Source of the DNA: Rostrohypoxylon terebratum
Lineage: Eukaryota; Ascomycota; Sordariomycetes; Xylariales; Hypoxylaceae
NCBI GenBank assembly: GCA_022497145.1
Contig: MU385974.1
Coordinates: 1-64,000, forward strand
Direction: 5' to 3'
Length of the DNA stretch: 64,000 nucleotides
Position numbers and translations under genes: made by a program. Positions 34,977 to 47,391 of the stretch are shown here, piece by piece (position 1 is the stretch's first letter; the number at the start of each line of letters is the position of its first letter). Under the pieces are notes generated by a model that worked only from the letters and a program-made list of their open reading frames with translations, was not told where the DNA came from and ran no database searches.

Positions 34977-37076
34977 ATGGAGCATCCACCAACCGACAAT
35001 AGTGACTGGTCGTCTCTGTGCGCCTGTCAAAAGAGAAGACTGGGATATCCCGTTCGCTTCGCTGATCTCCACAACGCTGCTGCCAACACCTCATGTCAAA
35101 TGTGCGCTTTATTCGAACAAGTTGTCGTTGCAGTAGTTGATGGATATCTGGAAGACGTGTTTGAAGGACTGGAAGATAAGTCCCAACGTGCCGAAGTACT
35201 CGAAACTATCATTGTCCGCCCCGGAGACGAAGACACAGACAATGAGCAGGAAGAATATGGACTCGACTTACTGATCCAGGGCTTTTCACAGCCCCGGACA
35301 GTTCAACTGTTTCAAGATGCTGAAAGTGAAACCAAAACTACAGTTCGTGGCTTCACCTTCCCCACAGATTTTCCATTCGGACCGGGAATTGATACTATGC
35401 GTGGAATTCGTTGGGCTAAAGCACGGCTTCGCCAGTGTTTGGACGACCATAAATGCGGAAACCAAGTTGTAGGCCGGCTTCCCAAGAGAGTCCTATATAT
35501 TACAGCAGATCAAGTCAAGCTCGTGGAACCACTAGGATCTGAAGGGCACTATGTATGTCTAAGTCACAGATGGGGTGGGCCTGAGCATAAACGTTTAACC
35601 AGTACGATCACAACTATCCAAGAACATAAGAAGGGCATTCCGTGGACCACTCTGCCTAAGACCTTCCAAGACGCTATAACTATATGCCGAGATATGGGAA
35701 TTAGTTATCTGTGGATCGACACCCTGTGCGTATTACAACAGTCCCCAGGCCTGACAAAAGCCCAGATAGAGATAACAAAAAAGGACTTCGCCGAACAAAA
35801 CTCAGTTATGGCCAATATTTATCGAGGATCCTACTTCACAATTTCCGCCGGCAACTCCACTAACATGGATAGCGGAATGTTTGCCACCGACATAATGCCA
35901 AGATGTTTGCCTTTGAAGGTTACTGGCGACGACGGACGTGATGCAATTGTCTATGCGAAATCTGATCGGCCATTCAAATATCACGATCCACTGGATATCG
36001 ATACACGAGGCTGGACGTTCCAAGAGTTTCTCTTGCCACCCCGAGTTCTGACTTTTGGACGATTCGATATTACTTGGCGATGTCAAGAGGCTCACGCTTG
36101 CCAATGTAAGTCCATCGGTTGCAACATCTGTTACTGGTGCGAGATGTTAGCTAGAGCAGCAAAACCAGTTCCTCGCGACCACAACGAGGCTCTTGAGTGG
36201 TGGGCAACTGTTGTGCGATACTACCAGCCTCGAAAGCTATCCCATAGCTCCGACAAACTTCGCGCCCTTTCCGGGCTGGCTCAGATTTATGCCGCAGAAA
36301 CAGGGGATACCTACCTGGCAGGCCTTTGGAAGCGTTCACTAATTCACGATTTGTGCTGGTACAATAAACGAAACGATGGTGTATCCTGGGGGATACGCGG
36401 ACCTATAGCAGTGGGCAACAGGGGAGTAAAGTGTCGTGCACCTTCTTGGTCCTGGGCATCCATAGATACTCCAGAACTCGTCACCAGCTACTTCTGGTCA
36501 CCAGGAATACATGGCCTTCATCCAATCGCTCCCGAGGGCAGCCAGAGACACGTGTGTACAGTGCAAAACGTTACTTGCTCGCCTAAGACGTCTGATGCTA
36601 CCGGTGAAGTGGGCGAGTGCAGCATAGAGCTGGGAGTCAAGCTTATTCCTGTCACTCTTTCTGCGTTCACCCCTGAGCAACTTCCTGAGAAGCAGATTCC
36701 ATGGACAATTGTCGATACCGATGACGGAACGGCTGTACGATATTGCATGCCGGATTGTGAAATGGAAGATGATGATCTGAAGGGGGGGGACAAAGTCTAT
36801 TGTGCACCAATACAAGAGGCGCTGACAGAAGCGTACTCGGAGAGGGGCTGCGTGCTGTTAAAGCACTTGCAGGACCGACAGTACCAACGGATAGGCTTCT
36901 GTATTTTATCTAAGCGAAATCCTAGTTTGAGCGAGAGAGAAGCTTCGGCGCTAGCTTGGAAACTGAGAAGCCCATGGTCTTTTAGCAAGAAGAAAACCCC
37001 AGAGAGTGCTAGCAAAGTCCAAAACCATGCCCTGCAATTTGATCCAGATACTGCGGACCGGATATTCATAGTCTAG
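34977..37076 (+). CDS. HET-domain protein (heterokaryon incompatibility type)
   Basis: One exon encodes 699 residues from the first ATG in frame. The N terminus has WSSLCACQKRR and SCQMCALFEQ, the Cys pairs often seen before HET domains. The HET domain spans about residues 190-360, with YVCLSHRWGG, LPKTFQDAITICRDMGISY, LWIDTLCVLQ, MANIYRGSYFTISAG and GWTFQEFLLPPRVL. A Cys-rich loop (CQEAHACQCKSIGC) follows. The C-terminal half has the usual WSWASID motif and beta-rich segments. HET domains are cell-death-inducing modules that act in non-self recognition between fungal strains. The gene lies 664 bases after the secreted cysteine-rich protein. Confidence 0.93.
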   Translation: MEHPPTDNSDWSSLCACQKRRLGYPVRFADLHNAAANTSCQMCALFEQVVVAVVDGYLEDVFEGLEDKSQRAEVLETIIVRPGDEDTDNEQEEYGLDLLIQGFSQPRTVQLFQDAESETKTTVRGFTFPTDFPFGPGIDTMRGIRWAKARLRQCLDDHKCGNQVVGRLPKRVLYITADQVKLVEPLGSEGHYVCLSHRWGGPEHKRLTSTITTIQEHKKGIPWTTLPKTFQDAITICRDMGISYLWIDTLCVLQQSPGLTKAQIEITKKDFAEQNSVMANIYRGSYFTISAGNSTNMDSGMFATDIMPRCLPLKVTGDDGRDAIVYAKSDRPFKYHDPLDIDTRGWTFQEFLLPPRVLTFGRFDITWRCQEAHACQCKSIGCNICYWCEMLARAAKPVPRDHNEALEWWATVVRYYQPRKLSHSSDKLRALSGLAQIYAAETGDTYLAGLWKRSLIHDLCWYNKRNDGVSWGIRGPIAVGNRGVKCRAPSWSWASIDTPELVTSYFWSPGIHGLHPIAPEGSQRHVCTVQNVTCSPKTSDATGEVGECSIELGVKLIPVTLSAFTPEQLPEKQIPWTIVDTDDGTAVRYCMPDCEMEDDDLKGGDKVYCAPIQEALTEAYSERGCVLLKHLQDRQYQRIGFCILSKRNPSLSEREASALAWKLRSPWSFSKKKTPESASKVQNHALQFDPDTADRIFIV

Positions 37077-37717
37077 CATCGATATACTTCAGCATTTGAT
37101 CAGCATACGCGCTTCTACTTCCAACTCCCAGAACATAATGCCCCAGGCGATACTGTCCCTGGCATACACGAGGGGTGTGGGATAAGTAGGGCGGTATCGG
37201 TCGGAGCAGGGGAATCAACACCTTCCGATAACACACCCGATCCATCCATGGATCTCTTTTCAAACCGGGGTTTAAAGTGGACCCGCTGACCGGAGCACCG
37301 AGACCGAAACGGAGTGACGGACGGCCAAGCGCCAACAGAGCGATCTGCACCGTTGTTGACTATGTTATTAAAGATTCAACAGAATGTTTCATAGTTGAGA
37401 TTTTCAGTTTTCTTCGTTCTGAATTCGATAAAGACGGGGTATGAGGTGCATCTCAATTTACTATCCCTTTAGAGAGGAAAATCGTAGTAACTAAATTTTA
37501 AATTGAAAATAACCTTGGCTTCGTTACATAAGATAAGTCGGCGATGTAATTTACTCAGCTACTCCATATCAGTTAGTAAAGCTATGGAATTGAAAAAGGT
37601 ACCTAAAACGCCGGAACTAGCTGGTTGTGATAGTATTGAGGATATCAAACACTATTGACCCCGCCCCGGGGTGAGACAAAATATTCTTTTTCCAACATCG
37701 CATAATTCAGACGCCTA
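37077..37717. other. Convergent 3' region
   Basis: It lies between the stops of the HET gene and the FMN oxidase gene. No gene is visible. Confidence 0.45.
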
Positions 37718-39385
37718 TCAGACACTCCGACGAAGCATGTCCGGCCTAAGATCCGTCACATTGCAAACGCCAGTAATCGCTAAATTAATTTCCAGGTCCT
37801 GAATTGCCAAAGCTGTCAGCGATAAATACATAATACGAAGAGAGATAGGTAGTTGATATAAAAAACTCACAGCAAGCAAACAACGAAGAACGTGCAGAGC
37901 GCCTTCTTCGCCTCTGGCTCCTAGGCCGTACACTACGGGTCGACCGACAAACACTGCTTTCGCACCTAGCGCCAAGGCCTTCATGATATCTGCACCGGTG
38001 CGGATGCCGCTGTCAAATAACACTTCAGTCCGGTCCCCGACCGCAAGCGCAACTTCGTGTAGAGCTTCAAGAGAGCCTTGAGCTCCGTCGTATTGTCGGC
38101 CTCCGTGGTTCGAAACGATAATTCCGTCGACACCAGCCTGAACGGCAAGCTCCGCGTCGGTGGCGTGCTGGATGCCTTTTACAAGGATCTTGCCATCCCA
38201 TTCTTGGCGAAGCCACTCTAATTCATGCCAAGAATGCGCCATATCTAGATCCGATCCCGATCTCAGCCCACATCATTCGCAATCTTGATTATGTCGTAAT
38301 GGAAGAAGAAAATACTACGTTGTAAAACACCAATAGGGGGGTGTGCGCTTACCTGGAAAAATAGTATTCTCCCACTCCAAAGCGCCCTTGAGCACGTCTT
38401 CGTCGACCTCGTGGCCGAACCTCTCACGGAATTTGCGGCGGAAGACCGGGTCCGTGAAACCCAACGCTGTGCTCGCCCCCTTGTAGAGTGGCAGGTACGC
38501 GTTGTCCAAGTCCATTGGTCTCCAACTCATCGAAAAGATGTCGAGGGTGATGACGAGCGCCGTGTAACCAGCGTCTTTGGCACGTTTGAGGATAGAGCGC
38601 GTCACATCCTGGTCCACCGACTGCGGCCAGTATAGCTGCAGCCAGCGAATCGCGGGCCCGTCTTTGCAGGTAGAGTCCTGCGCTGCTGCGACGTCCTCGG
38701 GAGACTCGGACGCGAAGGTCGATAGGGAGTAGGGGATGCCGAGCGCCCCTGCTGCGCGCGCGACGCCGGTCTCTCCATCTCTGCATAGAGGCGTTAGAAT
38801 GTCTCAGTGAATCATTTGCAGTCCGAGATGTGGCGTTCTTACGCATGGAATATCTTATTCACACCAACCGGCGCAATAGCCACTGGTGAAGGCCACTCTT
38901 GTCCAAGTATCGTTACTTTTAAAGACCTTTCTGTGTTTCCCCTGACCACTGCAGTAACGATTAATTAGCTATTGCTTCTTTTAGACAGGGACGTGATTGA
39001 AAGAAAGTTACTCGACACGTCTCGAGCAGCAATATCACAGCTGGACGCATTATATGAGCCAAAAGGGTTATCACATACTCCGTGGGATGATGCTCCATTT
39101 TTGGAATGCCTCTCGATTATTTTGGACAGTTTCGCCAGCTCCAGCGCCGCCCTTGGCATAATCAAAATCCCTAGGCTCCATGATGGCTTTTGCTGCCGCC
39201 TCCCAGTTATTGGGGTTGGTGGTCAGGGCGGGGAGAACGCCACGAACGCCATTCATGTAAATTGTATGCTGGTAAGCTGAAAATGTTTTCCTTTGGGTTC
39301 TGGCATCGGTCTCGGGAATCACAGACGCCGCCTTGGTGCCATCCGGCACAGGACTTGCGCCCGCAATTTCGGTATTCGACCCCAT
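37718..39385 (-). CDS. FMN-dependent 2-hydroxy-acid oxidase/dehydrogenase
   Basis: Five exons on the minus strand (39385-39079, 38948-38843, 38780-38353, 38244-37871, 37798-37718) give 431 residues. It belongs to the FMN-dependent alpha-hydroxy acid family (glycolate oxidase, flavocytochrome b2, lactate 2-monooxygenase). Visible landmarks are PSPVAIAPVGVNKIFH and YSLSTFAS for the flavin site, RWLQLYWP, TALVITLD, ILVKGIQHATDAELA, the catalytic histidine in VSNHGGRQYDG (about residue 327), and the phosphate-binding LFDSGIRTGADIMKALALGA and VFVGRPVVYGL. There is no cytochrome b5 domain and no presequence, so it is not a mitochondrial lactate dehydrogenase. The substrate 2-hydroxy acid is unknown. 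Its last exon depends on an acceptor at AATTCAG. Confidence 0.92.
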
Positions 39386-40381
39386 ATTTGATTAGGTAGT
39401 GCTTTAGGAATAAGAGATTGGCCTTTAAAATGTTGGTGGTGTTTAATGTGGAAAGTGTTTATAGTACATATATATGAACACTCTTCACGGACAGGTAGGT
39501 AACTGCTCTGGTACTTTGTAGGTACAGATTTTTGCGAATCTTCTACCTACTAGTCCATCCTTTGAAACTTCATATTAGTCCTGCGATACTCCTGTCTACC
39601 TACTGCATAATGCCCCATTAGCTTTCGCATGTGCCATGTCCATCAATGGTATGGGATAGCATCCTCTACTGTCTTCACCCGTATCGCTCCCCACCCCCAT
39701 CCCCATCCTTTGCAGATATCTGACTAATGTATGGGTCGTATGCAACAAGAATGATGTGGCGAAAGGTCCATGCTTTAGGTTGTTCCCGTCTGACATGCAT
39801 TAGCTAGCGGCGGGTTCCTTAATTTTTAAAGCATCCATGGATCCCCGGTGGAGGTCCGCGATGTGTCCACATGCTCCATAACGGTGACCACACACTATAA
39901 CTTAACTACGCCAATTGTGGATATATGGGCCTTTTTTTCACGGAAGAGGAAAGTTGGCAGAGCCCCAGGGGAACTGAAGCCTTTTCCACTCGTCTGTACT
40001 GATGAACTAGACTGGTACCGAGGTAGGCAGGGTGTGGTTATATCTCTTACAGGGGAGGCGGGCCGAAGCATCTTCTCACAATAGTGACATCAGAGGCTCG
40101 AGCGAATCTTCTTGTCAGTCGGTGCAAAGGATCAATTAGGTACCTAATTGAGCAGATGAGGAGGCATTAGCCGCGTATTTTGTTGACAACGGAGACCAGG
40201 ACTGATGAAGGCGACAGATGGAATCCCTTCACCTTATCTTGCTGTACTTCACTTGGCAGCATGAATATAGTATCCATCATTATCATTGTTACTTGTGTTC
40301 TAATAAATGCCTACTGGTTTACTAGCATTAAGTGACATTTGAGATTGTCTCGTGACATGACAGGTACCTGTAGGGTCCTAG
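39386..40381. other. Intergenic region upstream of FMN oxidase gene
   Basis: It holds the promoter of the oxidase gene, with GTTTATAG (CTATAAAC on the minus strand) at 39457-39464 about 75 bases before its ATG, and the 3' flank of the MFS gene. No gene is visible. Confidence 0.45.
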
Positions 40382-42130
40382 CTAGGGTGATTGTGATGCC
40401 TTCAATGCTTGACTAAACTTGCTATTCTCCCTCAAATGACGACCGAATCTTATAAACGCGAATGGGATAAGCGCCGTCAACAAGCTCAGGAACCCAAGAA
40501 GGCTTGTAGCCCAGCTCACCCCAAGACGCCCATACATCTTGTCCGTAGCAAGTGGGAGAACAGCCCCTACAACACTTCTCGTCCCACTGGCAGCAGCGAG
40601 GGCGCTTGCCGCAAATATTCCGTAGGCGTCCGCTAGGTAGTTGATCAAAGCCATGAATATCAAGAGGAAGCCGATCCCGAATGGAAGGCCTGCGATAGCT
40701 GGAACGGTCCAATGTATCGAGGGGTTGGCCGTCCACGCTAGCCAGAAGATGGCCCCTGAGTACAGTGGGCCCCCGATACAGGCAAGTGGGAGGCGGCGAT
40801 ATTCCTCTACCTTCACCCAGTGTTTGTCTTGTTCCTGAGCACGTTGGTAGATGTGATCATACACGAGATAAACCACGAATGACAGGAGAGCACCAACAGC
40901 GACTAATGACCTGTGTTAGATATATACCTAGTTATGGTTGAGAGAATCGGTAATTGGCCTACTGGGCAGAAACATCAATCCGGATTCGCCAGGAGTCATG
41001 TAATACATGCCCTCGAAAATGATTGGATACGCCTCAAAGAATAGGTAGAAAATCGCATATATGAGGGATAAGTCTTTCAAAGTCAGCGAGCTGTCTTGTC
41101 AGGTATTAGGGGTTGTAAGGAGTAATAAACTTGTCGCTTCCCAAAGATACTCAGCAAAAGAGGGGACATACAGAGGCAGGAAAATAGCACAATACTCTCA
41201 GTACAGACCATCTTTACTGGTCTAGCTAGTACTTTGGTGAAGAGGTGGTGCCAATTCTCTCTTGTTAGCTGTGTCGACGCGAGGGCATGAGCTTCCGCAG
41301 TATCTGTTGAGCCCGAAGCATGCTTACGTCGGAGCACAGGACCGAACGTTTCTGTTATGAGTCAGAAGTCTACTAGGTACTGTGCCATTAGATAGGTTGA
41401 CAGACCTGGTAAAAGGAGGAGAAAGGGCCATGACGCTCCCACAATAATCAGAGCAACCCAGAACGTCCATCTCCAACCCATTACAGAGAGATATCCAGAC
41501 ATTATCGGACCCATTGTCGGTCCTAGGGTGGTAGCCTAAGTAACAATCAATTGCTGGCCAAGAAACATTAGCTTTGAGAGTACCTACAGCCATAAATCCC
41601 GCCATGGCCCGCCCCCGGGCTTTCGGGTTTGAGTATATATCTGCATAGATACCCCCAGTGACAGCCGGTGGTGAGGAAGCGAAAACTCCTGCAAATAGAC
41701 GAAATATAACAAGAGCAGCGAATGTGGGCGCTAGAGCGCAAGCCAGTGTGAAAATAGTGTAGAATGCAAAGGTTATCAGTGTTATAGGGCGACGTCCATA
41801 TGTCTCGGACAGGGGCCCAAACACAACAGGTCCCAGTACATACCCGATGAGATAGCAGGTAATGGGCAGGGTCAATTGTTGTTTATTCGTTATACCAAAG
41901 TCATCGGCAATGAAGTTGACCGCTCCACTAGGCAGGGCTGAACCAAGCGTACTGTTGGCAACAGCAATGGCACCCACGATGAACACAAATGCTTTCCGTC
42001 GCTGGGAATCTCGTAAGCTTTAGCACGTTCACTTGCTGACTGCGAAATTTGAACTTACTGTTGACCACGTGTATGGGTCATTTTGCTTCGCCTCTGGGAC
42101 AGACTGAGACTCGGACGAATTAGCCAGCAT
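40382..42130 (-). CDS. MFS transporter, DHA1-type drug/polyamine:H+ antiporter
   Basis: Six exons on the minus strand (42130-42059, 42001-41588, 41535-41406, 41351-41172, 41073-40963, 40902-40382) encode 475 residues with consistent phases. The fold should have 12 membrane spans. The loop 2-3 motif GPLSETYGRRP and ARGRAMAGFMAATTLGPTMGP after span 4-5 are typical of the DHA1 family. LIYAIFYLFFEAYPIIFEG matches the Tpo1/Flu1-like subgroup in which the substrate is a drug, polyamine or natural product. The third intron of an unspliced read would create stop codons, so splicing is needed throughout. It lies on the same strand as the FMN oxidase, about 1 kb away. Confidence 0.92.
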
Positions 42131-44009
42131 TTTCGAAGACCGCGATTTCCACTGTAGAGTTAAGGTAGAGAGACCAAGAAATGAAAACCCTTACCAGGCC
42201 GTAGCAATCATGATCGAATAACAAAGAACATCTTTCAGAATAAACTATTGTTGCATCTAGTTACTAGGTACCTATCCCACACATCTTTTGCTGAGCTCAC
42301 AATCCAAAAGGGGCTCGCTAAGTGTGAGTTCCACTTAATAGTGTGGGTACTTGATACATAATTGATAGGATACGCTTCCTTACCAATATTCTCCTACTGC
42401 CCCTAGTACTTTTCATTCGGACCTTTTGTATTAATGACTGTCGTCAATTCGATAAGGTCATTGTCGATTCTCGCGTGGGTAGAAGCTCGTGGGATATCTA
42501 ATGCCTAGAACTACAGACTAACGTGTTTGAGTCATTTTTAGGGACGATAGCAAGGTCCACGATTCATCCTTCAGCCATATCGATATGCAAGGCAAGGTCT
42601 TTATTTTTTTTCACGAAGGAGTTACGCCGTGACTTACGTACCATCATGATGTATCAAATCGTGATTGGACTGGCAGGGGACCTAGTAGCCTAGTGACCTC
42701 AAGCGAACCATTGCATGCTGAGAGAGGATAGGATTCGAAAGATGGATCAAGCTTCGAAGAATCGTGATAGAAGACTAGAGAGAAGTTCTACCTACCACGC
42801 GTATGTTCCAAGGGAGATTCCGAGCAAGGGCCCAATGGCAAATTTTACATCTTGCCCATCCCTTGCCCGTCCTGACCTTACCTAATAGGAAAGAGTAAGC
42901 ACAAACCGGCACCGGATCCCATGTGCCCGGGCTGAAAACCCCAGACTCGGTGCACGATCCATCCTTCCGCGATCTACTAGTCTAACCACGATAGGAACCC
43001 CGAACTGATACCGCTTTTTTTGCTAGGTGTGTGTATAACTAGTACCCGGATACCTATTAGACAGTATGCAGGATTGGCAGAATATCAGGGATCAGCAATA
43101 GGCATTTGCCCTAGAAATGGGTCAACCACGAGCCAACACGGTTATTGGTTTTATTAAGCATATTGATTTCCATATGTAACAAGAACAAGCCCGTCTCTTC
43201 ACAGAGTAGGAAGATTTCTCGCCTAACTAGTATACAAATATGGCTGTTCTACTGGGCGTCTAGCTGGCTGGCTAGGTAGGTAGGTAGGCGTTTACCAAGG
43301 TAATTTTCCAAGGTTACCAATTTGCCTACCTACTGTAGGTAGCCGAAGACATAGCTAGATGTTTGCCGCAGGTATCCAAACAATAATATACCTAATATCA
43401 AGTTCCTGAGCTCCCTAGTACCAAGTACCAGTTGTAAAGAGGTTTCTTCATCCTGGTACAATCGTCATGTTGCATCTTCAAGTATGACAAACTCGTCATA
43501 GATAGACCTACTAGGTACCAAGGACCTAGATATTCATTAGTGCTGCAAGCTGAAAAATGTAAGAATGGCGTTCGCATGAGGTACTGTACAGATAACTAGT
43601 ACTGTACAGATAACTATCCCCGGTAACACTCTATCATGTGCAGTTGAAGCACGTATAAATTACCCAAGTACTTAGGTACATATAGTATAGTATGTACCTG
43701 CCTAGGTAGTACTTAGGACCTAGGTAGATAATCCAGGAGATATCCATGTAGGTACTATAGCCTATAGGTACGTAATCGAAAATACCATGCCAGGCACTGT
43801 AACCCACGCATTTCCAACTAGGTAGTTTTGTTTTTTAACGTACCTATGCAAGTATCTCGTCATCACCCCGGCCAGTCGATCATCGTTGAATAATTATAAC
43901 TATGAGCCTATCGATATAAGGTCCAAATGCAGATAGAATCTTATACGGCAGTTGATCAAGCAAGCCCCACGCCATTTCACGCATTCTAGACCCCCATACA
44001 TAGTGCATT
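42131..44009. other. Gene-free region rich in TAGGTA/CCTAGG words
   Basis: The first part is the promoter of the MFS gene. From about 43250 to 43810 the sequence is densely built of TAGGTAGG, ACCTACCT and CCTAGG words, including 43701-43727. No gene is visible. Confidence 0.5.
43701..43727. repeat. CCTAGG palindromic cluster
   Basis: CCTAGGTAG, then TACTTAGGACCTAGGTAG, forms an inverted nested repeat. The core is shared with the words at 33821, 47491 and 51566. Confidence 0.7.
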
Positions 44010-44974
44010 CTAATCCTTCTGAGCTACAAAGCGAAGGCGGATGTAATTGACAGTAAATGCCCCATCGTGCTGGCGTCTCCCAACTCCTTCCAATACTTCG
44101 ACGACTTCTTTCACTGCAGCTTCGCGCTGGTCATTGGAGGGTAAAAGTGCAAGAAAGTCCGCCCCAAAAAGGCGCACCCTGCATGATTCCTGGTCAGCTG
44201 TGCAAGATTTTCTTTTTCGTGGCGCGGAGATAAGACAAAACGGGTACTCACCACCCCTCGATCCCGCCGCCCTCGTGACCCGTAAGCACCGTTTGTCGGA
44301 GCTCGACTTCACCTTTGATCCACCGAAAGCCTTGACCCTCGACCAAGGTTTTCATAGCCTCCAGGCTTGGAAACCACCAGGGGGATGCGTTCCTCGCCAC
44401 GTCGACCGGGATACCTCGATGAACTAAAGACCCAATGATTGCTGCATGGACCTCTGCAACGTTGCCAAGAGCGCCCGACTCGTTGACAAAAAGACCGCCG
44501 GGCTTGAGGGCATCGTAACAGCCCTTGATGGCGTTTGCTCGGGTAGTCTCATCACGGAGAATCCAGTGTAAAGCAGCATTGGAAAATACTTTGCTGAAGG
44601 AACCGTTGCACAAGCTTGTATCTTTATCCAGGTACCGACAATCTACGACACGAGCATCGATATCTGGAAATGTTTTGTTGAAAGACTCGATCATATTAGG
44701 TGAGCCATCAACTCCGACAATGCGTTTCACATGTGGCGCAAGCCTAGCGGTCAGAACACCTTCCCCGCACCCAACGTCGAGGATTTCATCTGCAAGGCAA
44801 GGAAGTCAGTTGAGATTGTATGTCACGATCCCCGAATCCTAGAGACCTACCTTGCGGCTGAGGGTCTAGCCATTCCACAACCTTGCTCGTCAAAGCTGCC
44901 ACAAAGGGGGCAACCGTCGTACCGTAGGTGTTAGCCGACCATATATCTTTCTTGTCCGAAATTTCCGAAGCCAT
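44010..44974 (-). CDS. SAM-dependent methyltransferase (class I, trans-aconitate methyltransferase-like)
   Basis: Three exons on the minus strand, 44974-44851, 44789-44252 and 44178-44010, give 276 residues. Motif I is ILDVGCGEGVLT at about residues 44-55, followed by the acidic end of strand 2 in RIVGVDGSPNMIE and by SNAALHWIL at motif IV, which is the pattern of trans-aconitate 2-methyltransferases (SNA-LxW). LKPGGLFVNE gives the strand-5 motif. There are no membrane or targeting segments. It could methylate a small carboxylate or another small molecule; family resemblance alone does not fix that. Its start diverges from the DUF3445 gene over 1085 bases. Confidence 0.9.
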
Positions 44975-46059
44975 CTTCTTGGTAAAATGGTATTATTGTT
45001 GCTGTGATACAAGTAGGAGTAGTAGCTATTAGTGGATGATCGGATCTGATACGAGGGTGCCTTGCTTTAATAATGAGTTTTGACGGCTGAAAAGTTTTAT
45101 CTTCATGGATCCACGCGGGTATTGTTACATTGACCCAGTTGCTTATTTAAACAGATCCGTTCCGTAGATCACATCGAAGCTTCTTTGTTTCGAATTACGT
45201 AAAAAAAGAAAGTCTACACCCCCCCCCCCATTCAAAACCTTGGCCTGTTTGTCAGCTTCGCATTATACTAGATTCGTAGCTTCGATCAGCATGGCTATGG
45301 CATCGATATCAACACCTTTAACGTAACTTTTTTGCCAACCTCCGCCAAAGGAGCATGCTCCTAGTCGCAATTTTCTTCAAACGCCAAACAATTGACCCTA
45401 AAGACGTGCTAACTCAGACAATATGAGTCAGATAGATACTTAGAAGGTAACCCATAGCTACCTACCAAATAGGTAAACATAGAGACCCAAGGTACAGAGT
45501 CTATAATAATTTCATGCTCAAATGTTATCCGTCAGTCCTTGATCCCGTTTGATGTCGAGCTCAACCATTCCTTCAAGTCAATTTACCATGCAACTAGCCG
45601 GGTAGAGCAGACGTCAAACGTCACTTGGCCTTCCTGATTAGGTAGATGGGTGGATTACGGAAGCTCCGGGCGATAATCAAACGCCTAGTAAGGGAGTGTC
45701 CATTACGAAGGGAGGTGAGCAACAGGCTTCAATTGACGGAACTTTGACTCTCTAATCCTTCGCGACGCCTAATCCTTGAAGCTCTCACCATGAGCCCCAT
45801 ATTTTCACTCTCCTTTGGGCATTGAGGACGTCTTTAGTCAAGAGATAGAGTAATTACTGCTTGTGAACGGATACCTATGTGTATATAACGTGTCGACGTA
45901 ACGATGGGTTGGGGCATTGAGAGGTTTGCAACTGAGACTTATGTTCTACAAGAGGATTCCTCAGAGATTTAATCTTTCCTTTCAACATATAAACTCCATG
46001 ATTCTCTGCGAAATCTTTATTTTCACATTCCCATCCAACTCGAAATAGATCTAGACGCC
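44975..46059. promoter_or_regulatory. Divergent promoter, methyltransferase and DUF3445 genes
   Basis: The region separates two divergent start codons. It holds an 11-base C run at 45219-45229, a CGG-N5-CCG inverted repeat at 45658-45668, and a TATA-like GTATATAA at 45881-45888 before the DUF3445 gene. A TTTAAATA-like word on the minus strand near 45143 may serve the methyltransferase. Co-regulation is possible but not shown. Confidence 0.5.
45658..45668. promoter_or_regulatory. CGG-N5-CCG inverted repeat (possible Zn2Cys6 site)
   Basis: CGGAAGCTCCG is a perfect 11-base palindrome with CGG half-sites in inverted orientation and a 5-base spacer, the general layout bound by Zn2Cys6 dimers. It lies 392 bases before the DUF3445 ATG. 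A match of this kind occurs by chance about once per 4 kb. Confidence 0.3.
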
Positions 46060-47391
46060 ATGATCCAAGTTGTATATGACGCACTTTCTGCCTCGAACCC
46101 ATCATGGATTCTCCTGCTGGTTCCATTTTTAGTGCTGGGACTCGCTTTGAAAGCCTTCAGAAAACCTCAGCTCAAGCTATCAGCCGAGAAACAACGCATA
46201 GAGCCAGAAATAGAGCCTCTAGTAGATTTTGACTTTCGCAAGGTAGCCCCGATCAAGTACCAACCATACAAGACACAGGGTCATGTCACAATGGGTGAGG
46301 ACTCTTTCCTAAACGCCACTCCATACTAGTCTGTAAGGCTGACCAACATTCAAGGCATACAGAAGCGCGTTCGTTCAGAGTGGATTCGAATGGATCGTAG
46401 CTATTTGGACCGAATCAATGAGCGTTTGCCCTTGATTCGAGAGAAGCCCGAATTCACTATTGGAACTGGCGAGAAGGTTAACCCAGCCATTGAAGAGTTG
46501 TATGAGGAAATCATGATTAAATACTTGCCCGTTAGATTCCCAACGATGTTTAAGGCTCGCGGAAAGACCGTGAAGAATTTGGCCACTGGTACCACCTACC
46601 CACTAACGACCGTGGGATTGACCCATGCCCAAATGCTGGCATACATGGGAGAGAATGTTGAAGTGAGTACCGCCTGATAACTTCGGCTTGTTTGAAACTC
46701 TGCCCCTTAGCCTCGAAGATACCTTTTTCCAGAAAACAGAAACCCTACCGACCTAAACACTAACCATTCATTTGAAATCAGGAGGATTTCTACTTTATGT
46801 GTCCCGACCATGACGGACAATACCGCTTGCAAGGCTACATCGCCTGTTTTCCCGGAGGCTTCCTGAGCCCAGCACGAGTTGGTGAATCTGTAAGAGAAAT
46901 CCACAAGCCAGTTCCAGGTTACGAAAGGAAGCTTGGACTGAGCGTAGACCGTTACTTCGGCCGTATGATACCGGGCGACTTCATTGGACGTATGAATGTA
47001 AGCTAATCCTTCGTGCCTCCCAAACCCTCTTTTCGGCTAACTAACCGAATCCAAGTGGTCGCTACAGGTTGACGGTGCCGACTTGTTCCGCACCGATGGA
47101 AACAATTACTACCCCGGAACAGAGCAAGTAGTGGAGGAATACAAGGAGGATCCGTCCCTTGACGAGTGTTACTTGCGCGTAGAACACCAAACACTCACAA
47201 AGCTGCCACGCACAAGTGCCGTTATTTTTACGGTACGGTCTTACATGACTCCACTTCATCAGGTGAAGGCCGAGGGAGATGGAAAGGCGTTAGCAGCAGC
47301 CATTGAGTCTATGCCCGAAGGGCTTGGCCACTACAAGATGCGCCAATACTGGGGTAAAAAGGTCCTTCCGTGGCTAACGGAGGATATTTAA
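46060..47391 (+). CDS. DUF3445 protein (haem-dependent oxidative N-demethylase-like)
   Basis: Four exons, 46060-46294, 46355-46662, 46782-46997 and 47056-47391, encode 364 residues. A hydrophobic segment at about 16-34 (SWILLLVPFLVLGLALKAF) suggests an N-terminal membrane anchor. The body follows the DUF3445 pattern: KYQPYKTQGHVTMGI, WIRMDRSYLDRI, EDFYFMCP, GYIACFPGGFLSP, IHKPVPGYERKLGLSVDRYF, RMNWSLQVDGADLF and LRVEHQTLTKLPRTSAVIFT. Bacterial members of the superfamily include a haem-dependent oxidative N-demethylase, so a haem enzyme acting on methylated amines is a fair guess, but fungal members are largely uncharacterised. The conserved HxxLxxLP arginine-bearing region is intact. Confidence 0.87.

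Noticed and set aside
42900..42916. CGG-N3-CGG direct repeat upstream of the MFS gene as a Zn2Cys6 site
   Set aside because: The half-sites are loosely placed and such words occur by chance in a region of this size.
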